This document shows, one piece after another, positions 48,402 through 59,105 of a stretch of 64,000 bases of DNA. A program made the translations under genes and the position numbers. The stretch is taken from assembly GCA_040954595.2 (NCBI GenBank), contig CM082578.2, positions 2,232,001 to 2,296,000 of the forward strand, in the 5' to 3' direction. Position 1 is the first letter of the stretch, and the number at the start of each line of letters is the position of its first letter. This DNA comes from Balanoglossus misakiensis (taxonomy: Eukaryota; Hemichordata). A model generated the notes under the pieces. It ran no database searches, had not been told where the DNA came from, and saw only the letters and a program-made list of their open reading frames with translations.

Positions 48402-49345
48402 AAACACTGCTTGAATTTCTACAATTATTAAGCAAACGGAAGCTTCACTGACACATAGGCGTACACACAGAGCACGCGGCACGATAATTGTGTGCGTGGC
48501 CAGCTGATTGACCGACCCTATCTTATAATTTATATGGGAGAGAGCGGTTTTGTCTTGTTATATCCTACAAAAAGTGACCATATTAAAGTGGAGAAATAAT
48601 GACCTGATAATTTGTGTGGCCGATCGACCGTCCCTATCTAAGGCCTATATTGGTATGTTATGCAAGACACACTATTCGAAATAACGCCTGTCCGACAGTC
48701 CGAGACTGGTTGTTTTTCCATCAGACTGATAGTAAAAAAGTTACCAGTCCGGCGGACAGGTTGAATTTAGCGTGGAGTTGACTTGTTTGCGGTATCATAG
48801 ACGTACGTGACCCCATCGTGACCCTGGCTGTCCGGGATAGCACCACCAACGATATCTTTTAGACCATCCTCTGTTTATTAGGCCCCTATTGCAATTAATT
48901 ACCGTCCCTATCTTATATTGGAGGGAACGGGTTTGTCTTGGCATGTTATGCAAAACACTTGAAAGATGATTTTTTTTTTTAAATGACGTTTATGACATAC
49001 AGATGTAACCGACCCCATAAGGTCCCAATGGTATATATTTACATCATACACCAAATTGGACTTAAAAACCAAAAATTGAAAGCCGCTGGAGTTTCTGCGA
49101 CTATGAACTCAACGTAAGCTGGACACTACTCACTCCGAGCCCGACCTGGTAATTTGTATGTTGTCCATCGAGCGCCTATAGCTTAGACCTATACAGGAGA
49201 GAACGGTTTATGAAGTTATGTTCAACAAAAATATATGATCATGGAATTAAAGAATTTGGAGAAAAAAAATATAATTAAAAATGGACGTTTACGACGACAA
49301 AAAGGAAGACTGTTTAATGCAAAAGTTAAGAAAAAGGAAAAATTC

Positions 49346-49465
49346 AAGCCTACGGCACGTGGTATTCCCAGGCGGTCACCCATCCAAGTACTAACCACGC
49401 CCAACGCAGCTTAACTTCGGTGATCGGACGAGAACCGGTGTATTCGACGTGGTATGGCCGTAGGC
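49346..49465 (-). rRNA. 5S ribosomal RNA (copy 35)
   Basis: Consensus gene; counterpart of copy 5. Confidence 0.98.
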
Positions 49466-50410
49466 AAACACTGCTTGAATTTCTACAATTATTAAGCAAA
49501 CGGAAGCTTCACTAACACATAGGCGTACACACAGAGCACGCGGCACGATAATTGTGTGCGTGGCCAGCTGATTGACCGACCCTATCTTATAATTTATATG
49601 GGAGAGAGCGGTTTTGTCTTGTTATATCCTACAAAAAGTGACCATATTAAAGTGGAGAAATAATGACCTGATAATTTGTGTGGCCGATCGACCGTCCCTA
49701 TCTAAGGCCTATATTGGTATGTTATGCAAGACACACTATTCGAAATAACGCCTGTCCGACAGTCCGAGACTGGTTGTTTTTCCATCAGACTGATAGTAAA
49801 AAAGTTACCAGTCCGGCGGACAGGTTGAATTTAGCGTGGAGTTGACTTGTTTGCGGTATCATAGACGTACGTGACCCCATCGTGACCCTGGCTGTCCGGG
49901 ATAGCACCACCAACGATATCTTTTAGACCATCCTCTGTTTATTAGGCCCCTATTGCAATTAATTACCGTCCCTATCTTATATTGGAGGGCACGGGTTTGT
50001 CTTGGCATGTTATGCAAAACACTTGAAAGATGAATTTTTTTTTTTAAATGACGTTTATGACATACAGATGTAACCGACCCCATAAGGTCCCAATGGTATA
50101 TATTTACATCATACACCAAATTGGACTTAAAAACCAAAAATTGAAAGCCGCTGGAGTTTCTGCGACTATGAACTCAACGTAAGCTGGACACTACTCACTC
50201 CGAGCCCGACCTGGTAATTTGTATGTTGTCCATCGAGCGCCTATAGCTTAGACCTATACAGGAGAGAACGGTTTATGAAGTTATGTTCAACAAAAATATA
50301 TGATCATGGAATTAAAGAATTTGGAGAAAAAAAATATAATTAAAAATGGACGTTTACGACGACAAAAAGGAAGACTGTTTAATGCAAAAGTTAAGAAAGA
50401 GGAAAAATTC

Positions 50411-50530
50411 AAGCCTACAGCACGTGGTATTCCCAGGCGGTCACCCATCCAAGTACTAACCACGCCCAACGCAGCTTAACTTCGGTGATCGGACGAGAAC
50501 CGGTGTATTCGACGTGGTATGGCCGTAGGC
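50411..50530 (-). rRNA. 5S ribosomal RNA (copy 36, variant)
   Basis: RNA C112 to U, shared with copy 6. A3 lies in its upstream spacer. Confidence 0.96.
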
Positions 50531-51029
50531 AAACACTGCTTGAATTTCTACAATTATTAAGCAAACGGAAGCTTCACTAACACATAGGCGTACACACAGA
50601 GCACGCGGCACGATAATTGTGTGCGTGGCCAGCTGATTGACCGACCCTATCTTATAATTTATATGGGAGAGAGCGGTTTTGTCTTGTTATATCCTACAAA
50701 AAGTGACCATATTAAAGTGGAGAAATAATGACCTGATAATTTGTGTGGCCGATCGACCGTCCCTATCTAAGACCTATATTGGTATGTTATGCAAGACACA
50801 CTATTCGAAATAACGCCTGTCCGACAGTCCGAGACTGGTTGTTTTTCCATCAGACTGATAGTAAAAAAGTTACCAGTCCGGCGGACAGGTTGAATTTAGC
50901 GTGGAGTTGACTTGTTTGCGGTATCATAGACGTACGTGACCCCATCGTGACCCTGGCTGTCCGGGATAGCACCACCAACGATATCTTTTAGACCATCCTC
51001 TGTTTATTAGGCCCCTATTGCAATTAATT

Positions 51030-52955
51030 GGCAGAAAAAATGTGGAGAAAATCTAGGTTGGAAGTACATCGCCAGATTTACAGGGCCTGTCGGACCGACG
51101 TCGTTCGCCTTGTGGATGCTGCTAAAAAGAACCATTATGTCGGCCTTGTTGACGAGTGCTCAGGTAACCAAAAACAATTATTCAAGGTCGTAAAGGGACT
51201 GCTTGGTCACAATAACACATCCACTGTACTACCAAAACATGATGATTCTCTGGAATTAGCAAATCGTTTTGCAAAATTCTTCATTAATCGCGTAAAATCA
51301 CTAACTATAAATATGGGCAATTCCATTCGACATCATTCACAACCACAAACTGAATTGAAATCCGATTGTCGCCTTAATGCCTTTGAGCCTACAACTGCTG
51401 ATGAAATTGACAAGGTTATTCGTGCATCGCCTTCATCTACTTGTCGGCTTGATCCGATTCCTACCAAGATCTTCACACATTCTGACATTTTACAAGTTGT
51501 GTTACCACATATCACAGAAATCTTCAATAACTCTCTGCAGTATGGTGTTGTACCTCCTCATTTCAAGGAAGGCGTCGTTAAACCTCTACTTAAAAAGCCA
51601 TCTCTTGATCATGAAGTTCTCAAAAATTTCCGTCCTGTATCCAACCTGCCGTTTTTGTCGAAGATCCTGGAACGTATTGTTGCCAAGAGACTGACTTCTC
51701 ACATTGTCAACCATTCATTGGACGAGCCTTTGCAATCTGCTTACAAGCCAGGACACAGTACTGAGACTGCTCTCCTCAAAGTAACAAATGACATTTTGCT
51801 TGCTCTTGATGAAAAAAGAGATGTTTTCTTGGTATTACTCGATCTTTCCGCAGCATTTGACACTGTGAACCATACCATTTTACTCAATCGCTTAAGAGAC
51901 CGCTTTGGTCTCTCTGATACTGTTCTCATGTGGTTTAAGTCATACCTTCCAATCGTAGTCAGTGTGTACTTGTAAATTCCACCCAATCACCTTTTTATCC
52001 GCTCGACACTGGGGTACCACAGGGATCAGTTCTTGGTCCCATACTTTTCAATATGTACACGTCTCCATTAGGTGAATTAGTTCAAAGTCATGGTTGTCTT
52101 TATAGTTTTTATGCAGATGACTCTTCACTTTATATGTCTTTTAGTAAAGACAACGCAGCAAAAACTGTTTCAAATCTTGAACTTTGTATATCTGATGTTA
52201 GGTTTTGGATGTCTGAAAACTTCTTGTGCTTAAACGATGATAAGACTGAATTTGTTATTTTCTCTGGTATTTTGGGTGATCTGTCTGCTAGAGGGATTTC
52301 AGAAATTCGTGTTGGCGATTCTCTGATTCCCGTCCACTGTCAGGCTAAGAGCCTTGGAGTGATCCTTGACTCTTGTCTGACAATGAAGCCACATATTGGA
52401 CAGATCTGCTGCTCTGCCACTTTTCATTTACGTCGCATTGCGCTTATCCGCAAATATTTATCTCATTCTGCTACAGAGCAATTAGTTCATGCATTCATTA
52501 CGTCTCGAATTGATTCATGTAATTCACTTTTATTTGGGCTCCCGAAGTATTCAATCAACCGTATCCAACGCGTTCAGAATATTGCTGCTAGAATTGTAAC
52601 TCGTTCAAAAATCACCTGTCACATCACTCCAATTTTGTATCAGTTGCACTGGCTACCTGTTACAGAGCGTATTGTTTTTAAGATGTTAGTTCTCATTTTT
52701 AAATCCATTCATAAACTTGGTCCAATCTATCTTTCAAGCATGACTAATCTATATGTTCCGTGTCGCAATTTAAGGTCAGCGGATCAGTTCAAACTCTGCC
52801 CTGTTCGATCACGCACCAAGAGTTATGGTGATCGTGCTTTTACTGTTGCTGCTCCAATTCTTTGGAATAATCTTCCACTCACCATTCGCCAGGCACCAGA
52901 CTTATCTGTTTCTAAATCAAATGTTAATACTTTACTTTTTAAATCTGTTTTTTAG
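51030..52955 (+). pseudogene. Reverse transcriptase ORF2 fragment of element A3, frameshifted
   Basis: Both partial protein frames match A1 in length and sequence. The first ends at 51973-51975 and the second reads to 52955. It carries the shared one-base frameshift and FYADD in the second part. Confidence 0.9.
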
Positions 52956-53053
52956 CCATTTGTTGTATTGTACTTTTGCTTTAAGCGTCATTGATCACAT
53001 TTTTTGTGGATACTGACGCTATACAAATAAATTATTATTATTATTATTCTTAT
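51030..53053 (+). mobile_element. Non-LTR retrotransposon A, copy A3
   Basis: Block-duplicate of A1: both ends lie exactly 45,043 bp from the A1 ends, with the same junctions and the same ttcttattac end of the tail. Confidence 0.92.
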
Positions 53054-53272
53054 TACTCACTCCGAGCCCGACCTGGTAATTTGTATGTTGTCCATCGAGC
53101 GCCTATAGCTTAGACCTATACAGGAGAGAACGGTTTATGAAGTTATGTTCAACAAAAATATATGATCATGGAATTAAAGAATTTGGAGAAAAAAAATATA
53201 ATTAAAAATGGACGTTTACGACGACAAAAAGGAAGACTGTTTAATGCAAAAGTTAAGAAAAAGGAAAAATTC

Positions 53273-53392
53273 AATCCTACGGCACGTGGTATTCCCAGGC
53301 GGTCACCCATCCAAGTACTAACCACGCCCAACGCAGCTTAACTTCGGTGATCGGACGAGAACCGGTGTATTCGACGTGGTATGGCCGTAGGC
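53273..53392 (-). rRNA. 5S ribosomal RNA (copy 37, variant)
   Basis: RNA C118 to A (plus strand ttcaatcctacgg) breaks the last pair of helix I (G1-C118). Copies 7 and 8, its counterparts, are consensus here. Confidence 0.95.
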
Positions 53393-54337
53393 AAACACTG
53401 CTTGAATTTCTACAATTATTAAGCAAACAGAAGCTTCACTAACACATAGGCGTACACACAGAGCACGCGGCACGATAATTGTGTGCGTGGCCAGCTGATT
53501 GACCGACCCTATCTTATAATTTATATGGGAGAGAGCGGTTTTGTCTTGTTATATCCTACAAAAAGTGACCATATTAAAGTGGAGAAATAATGACCTGATA
53601 ATTTGTGTGGCCGATCGACCGTCCCTATCTAAGGCCTATATTGGTATGTTATGCAAGACACACTATTCGAAATAACGCCTGTCCGACAGTCCGAGACTGG
53701 TTGTTTTTCCATCAGACTGATAGTAAAAAAGTTACCAGTCCGGCGGACAGGTTGAATTTAGCGTGGAGTTGACTTGTTTGCGGTATCATAGACGTACGTG
53801 ACCCCATCGTGACCCTGGCTGTCCGGGATAGCACCACCAACGATATCTTTTAGACCATCCTCTGTTTATTAGGCCCCTATTGCAATTAATTACCGTCCCT
53901 ATCTTATATTGGAGGGAACGGGTTTGTCTTGGCATGTTATGCAAAACACTTGAAAGATGAATTTTTTTTTTAAAATGACGTTTATGACATACAGATGTAA
54001 CCGACCCCATAAGGTCCCAATGGTATATATTTACATCATACACCAAATTGGACTTAAAAACCAAAAATTGAAAGCCGCTGGAGTTTCTGCGACTATGAAC
54101 TCAACGTAAGCTGGACACTACTCACTCCGAGCCCGACCTGGTAATTTGTATGTTGTCCATCGAGCGCCTATAGCTTAGACCTATACAGGAGAGAACGGTT
54201 TATGAAGATATGTTCAACAAAAATATATGATCATGGAATTAAAGAATTTGGAGAAAAAAAATATAATTAAAAATGGACGTTTACGACGACAAAAAGGAAG
54301 ACTGTTTAATGCAAAAGTTAAGAAAAAGGAAAAATTC

Positions 54338-54457
54338 AAGCCTACGGCACGTGGTATTCCCAGGCGGTCACCCATCCAAGTACTAACCACGCCCAACGCA
54401 GCTTAACTACGGTGATCGGACGAGAACCGGTGTATTCGACGTGGTATGGCCGTAGGC
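54338..54457 (-). rRNA. 5S ribosomal RNA (copy 38, variant)
   Basis: RNA A49 to U; counterpart of copy 9. Confidence 0.96.
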
Positions 54458-55403
54458 AAACACTGCTTGAATTTCTACAATTATTAAGCAAACGGAAGCT
54501 TCACTAACACATAGGCGTACACACAGAGCACGCGGCACGATAATTGTGTGCGTGGCCAGCTGATTGACCGACCCTATCTTATAATTTATATGGGAGAGAG
54601 CGGTTTTGTCTTGTTATATCCTACAAAAAGTGACCATATTAAAGTGGAGAAATAATGACCTGATAATTTGTGTGGCCGATCGACCGTCCCTATCTAAGGC
54701 CTATATTGGTATGTTATGCAAGACACACTATTCGAAATAACGCCTGTCCGACAGTCCGAGACTGGTTGTTTCTCCATCAGACTGATAGTAAAAAAAGTTA
54801 CCAGTCCGGCGGACAGGTTGAATTTAGCGTGGAGTTGACTTGTTTGCGGTATCATAGACGTACGTGACCCCATCGTGACCCTGGCTGTCCGGGATAGCAC
54901 CACCAACGATATCTTTTAGACCATCCTCTGTTTATTAGGCCCCTATTGCAATTAATTACCGTCCCTATCTTATATTGGAGGGAACGGGTTTGTCTTGGCA
55001 TGTTATGCAAAACACTTGAAAGATGAATTTTTTTTTTTAAATGACGTTTATGACATACAGATGTAACCGACCCCATAAGGTCCCAATGGTATATATTTAC
55101 ATCATACACCAAATTGGACTTAAAAACCAAAAATTGAAAGCCGCTGGAGTTTCTGCGACTATGAACTCAACGTAAGCTGGACACTACTCACTCCGAGCCC
55201 GACCTGGTAATTTGTATGTTGTCCATCGAGCGCCTATAGCTTAGACCTATACAGGAGAGAACGGTTTATGAAGTTATGTTCAACAAAAATATATGATCAT
55301 GGAATTAAAGAATTTGGAGAAAAAAAATATAATTAAAAATGGACGTTTACGACGACAAAAAGGAAGACTGTTTAATGCAAAAGTTAAGAAAAAGGAAAAA
55401 TTC

Positions 55404-55523
55404 AAGCCTACGGCACGTGGTATTCCCAGGCGGTCACCCATCCAAGTACTAACCACGCCCAACGCAGCTTAACTTCGGTGATCGGACGAGAACCGGTGTA
55501 TTCGACGTGGTATGGCCGTAGGC
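55404..55523 (-). rRNA. 5S ribosomal RNA (copy 39)
   Basis: Consensus gene with the actgattg 5' flank of copy 10. A4 lies in its upstream spacer. Confidence 0.97.
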
Positions 55524-56022
55524 AAACACTGATTGAATTTCTACAATTATTAAGCAAACGGAAGCTTCACTAACACATAGGCGTACACACAGAGCACGCG
55601 GCACGATAATTGTGTGCGTGGCCAGCTGATTGACCGACCCTATCTTATAATTTATATGGGAGAGAGCGGTTTTGTCTTGTTATATCCTACAAAAAGTGAC
55701 CATATTAAAGTGGAGAAATAATGACCTGATAATTTGTGTGGCCGATCGACCGTCCCTATCTTAGGCCTATATTAGTATGTTATGCAAGACACACTATTCG
55801 AAATAACGCCTGTCCGACAGTCCGAGACTGGTTGTTTTTCCATCAGACTGATAGTAAAAAAGTTACCAGTCCGGCGGACAGGTTGAATTTAGCGTGGAGT
55901 TGACTTGTTTGCGGTATCATAGACGTACGTGACCCCATCGTGACCCTGGCTGTCCGGGATAGCACCACCAACGATATCTTTTAGACCATCCTCTGTTTAT
56001 TAGGCCCCTATTGCAATTAATT

Positions 56023-57948
56023 GGCAGAAAAAATGTGGAGAAAATCTAGGTTGGAAGTACATCGCCAGATTTACAGGGCCTGTCGGACCGACGTCGTTCG
56101 CCTTGTGGATGCTGCTAAAAAGAACCATTATGTCGGCCTTGTTGACGAGTGCTCAGGTAACCAAAAACAATTATTCAAGGTCGTAAAGGGACTGCTTGGT
56201 CACAATAACACATCCACTGTACTACCAAAACATGATGATTCTCTGGAATTAGCAAATCGTTTTGCAAAATTCTTCATTAATCGCGTAAAATCACTAACTA
56301 TAAATATGGGCAATTCCATTCGACATCATTCACAACCACAAACTGAATTGAAATCCGATTGTCGCCTTAATGCCTTTGAGCCTACAACTGCTGATGAAAT
56401 TGACAAGGTTATTCGTGCATCGCCTTCATCTACTTGTCGCCTTGATCCGATTCCTACCAAGATCTTCACACATTCTGACATTTTACAAGTTGTGTTACCA
56501 CATATCACAGAAATCTTCAATAACTCTCTGCAGTATGGTGTTGTACCTCCTCATTTCAAGGAAGGCGTCGTTAAACCTCTACTTAAAAAGCCATCTCTTG
56601 ATCATGAAGTTCTCAAAAATTTCCGTCCTGTATCCAACCTGCCGTTTTTGTCGAAGATCCTGGAACGTATTGTTGCCAAGAGACTGACTTCTCACATTGT
56701 CAACCATTCATTGGACGAGCCTTTGCAATCTGCTTACAAGCCAGGACACAGTACTGAGACTGCTCTCCTCAAAGTAACAAATGACATTTTGCTTGCTCTT
56801 GATGAAAAAAGAGATGTTTTCTTGGTATTACTCGATCTTTCCGCAGCATTTGACACTGTGAACCATACCATTTTACTCAATCGCTTAAGAGACCGCTTTG
56901 GTCTCTCTGATACTGTTCTCATGTGGTTTAAGTCATACCTTCCAATCGTAGTCAGTGTGTACTTGTAAATTCCACCCAATCACCTTTTTATCCGCTCGAC
57001 ACTGGGGTACCACAGGGGTCAGTTCTTGGTCCCATACTTTTCAATATGTACACGTCTCCATTAGGTGAATTAGTTCAAAGTCATGGTTGTCTTTATAGTT
57101 TTTATGCAGATGACTCTTCACTTTATTTGTCTTTTAGTAAAGACAACGCAGCAAAAACTGTTTCAAATCTTGAACTTTGTATATCTGATGTTAGGTTTTG
57201 GATGTCTGAAAACTTCTTGTGCTTAAACGATGATAAGACTGAATTTGTTATTTTCTCTGGTATTTTGGGTGATCTGTCTGCTAGAGGGATTTCAGAAATT
57301 CGTGTTGGCGATTCTCTGATTCCCGTCCACTGTCAGGCTAAGAGCCTTGGAGTGATCCTTGACTCTTGTCTGACAATGAAGCCACATATTGGACAGATCT
57401 GCTGCTCTGCCACTTTTCATTTACGTCGCATTGCGCTTATCCGCAAATATTTATCTCATTCTGCTACAGAGCAATTAGTTCATGCATTCATTACGTCTCG
57501 AATTGATTCATGTAATTCACTTTTATTTGGGCTCCCGAAGTATTCAATCAACCGTATCCAACGCGTTCAGAATATTGCTGCTAGAATTGTAACTCGTTCA
57601 AAAATCACCTGTCACATCACTCCAATTTTGTATCAGTTGCACTGGCTACCTGTTACAGAGCGTATTGTTTTTAAGATGTTAGTTCTCATTTTTGAATCCA
57701 TTCATAAACTTGGTCCAATCTATCTTTCAAGCATGACTAATCTATATGTTCCGTGTCGCAATTTAAGGTCAGCGGATCAGTTCAAACTCTGCCCTGTTCG
57801 ATCACGCACCAAGAGTTATGGTGATCGTGCTTTTACTGTTGCTGCTCCAATTCTTTGGAATAATCTTCCACTCACCATTCGCCAGGCACCAGACTTATCT
57901 GTTTTTAAATCAAATGTTAAAACTTTACTTTTTAAATCTGTTTTTTAG
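56023..57948 (+). pseudogene. Reverse transcriptase ORF2 fragment of element A4, frameshifted
   Basis: Protein frames match A2. The first stops at 56966-56968 and the second runs to 57948. It carries the shared one-base frameshift. Confidence 0.9.
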
Positions 57949-58049
57949 CCATTTGTTGTATTGTACTTTTGCTTTAAGCGTCATTGATCACATTTTTTGT
58001 GGATACTGACGCTATACAAATAAATTATTATTATTATTATTATTATTAT
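56023..58049 (+). mobile_element. Non-LTR retrotransposon A, copy A4
   Basis: Block-duplicate of A2 at offset 38,931, with the same A2-specific substitutions and the pure ATT tail. Confidence 0.92.
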
Positions 58050-59105
58050 TACTCACTCCGAGCCCGACCTGGTAATTTGTATGTTGTCCATCGAGCGCCT
58101 ATAGCTTAGACCTATACAGGAGAGAACGGTTTATGAAGTTATGTTCAACAAAAATATATGATCATGGAATTAAAGAATTTGGAGAAAAAAAATATAATTA
58201 AAAATGGACGTTTACGACGACAAAAAGGAAGACTGTTTAATGCAAAAGTTAAGAAAAAGGAAAAATTCAAGCCTACGGCACGTGGTATTCCCAGGCGGTC
58301 ACCCATCCAAGTACTAACCACGCCCAACGCAGCTTAACTTCGGTGATCGGACGAGAACCGCTGTATTCGACGTGGTATGGCCGTAGGCAAACACTGCTTG
58401 AATTTCTACAATTATTAAGCAAACGGAAGCTTCACTAACACATAGGCGTACACACAGAGCACGCGGCACGATAATTGTGTGCGTGGCCAGCTGATTGACC
58501 GACCCTATCTTATAATTTATATGGGAGAGAGCGGTTTTGTCTTGTTATATCCTACAAAAAGTGACCATATTAAAGTGGAGAAATAATGACCTGATAATTT
58601 GTGTGGCCGATCGACCGTCCCTATCTAAGGCCTATATTGGTATGTTATGCAAGACACACTATTCGAAATAACGCCTGTCCGACAGTCCGAGACTGGTTGT
58701 TTTTCCATCAGACTGATAGTAAAAAAGTTACCAGTCCGGCGGACAGGTTGAATTTAGCGTGGAGTTGACTTGTTTGCGGTATCATAGACGTACGTGACCC
58801 CATCGTGACCCTGGCTGTCCGGGATAGCACCACCAACGATATCTTTTAGACCATCCTCTGTTTATTAGGCCCCTATTGCAATTAATTACCGTCCCTATCT
58901 TATATTGGAGGGAACGGGTTTGTCTTGGCATGTTATGCAAAACACTTGAAAGATGAATTTTTTTTAAATGACGTTTATGACATACAGATGTAACCGACCC
59001 CATAAGGTCCCAATGGTATATATTTACATCATACACCAAATTGGACTTAAAAACCAAAAATTGAAAGCCGCTGGAGTTTCTGCGACTATGAACTCAACGT
59101 AAGCT
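58050..59105. repeat. 5S array segment with copy 40
   Basis: One unit between A4 and B3. Its T tract is the shortest in the window (t8 near 58958). It ends with GTAAGCT (59099-59105), the left target duplication of B3. Confidence 0.95.
58269..58388 (-). rRNA. 5S ribosomal RNA (copy 40, variant)
   Basis: RNA C28 to G, shared with copy 11. Confidence 0.96.

Larger units (their letters stand above)
36327..51029. repeat. 5S array segment, copies 23-36 (longest uninterrupted stretch)
   Basis: Fourteen consecutive units with only spacer between genes. It includes a 3-unit higher-order duplication: 41331-44530 matches 44531-47730 at offset 3,200, with shared markers (6-bp gtacatgtac expansions near 42405 and 45605). 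36327-38206 matches 62121-64000. From 45044 the units match the window start. The segment ends at the A3 junction. Confidence 0.96.
53054..56022. repeat. 5S array segment, copies 37-39
   Basis: Contains the empty Gypsy site (single ACGCC, 53675-53679). Left of that point it matches 8855-9480; right of it, 14744-17091. Confidence 0.96.

Noticed and set aside
5987-58049. Four independent, site-specific insertions of element A (as in 5S-targeting LINEs)
   Set aside because: The copies share a deletion and a frameshift, and they lie in the non-transcribed spacer rather than in the 5S gene, so duplication of one insertion explains them better.
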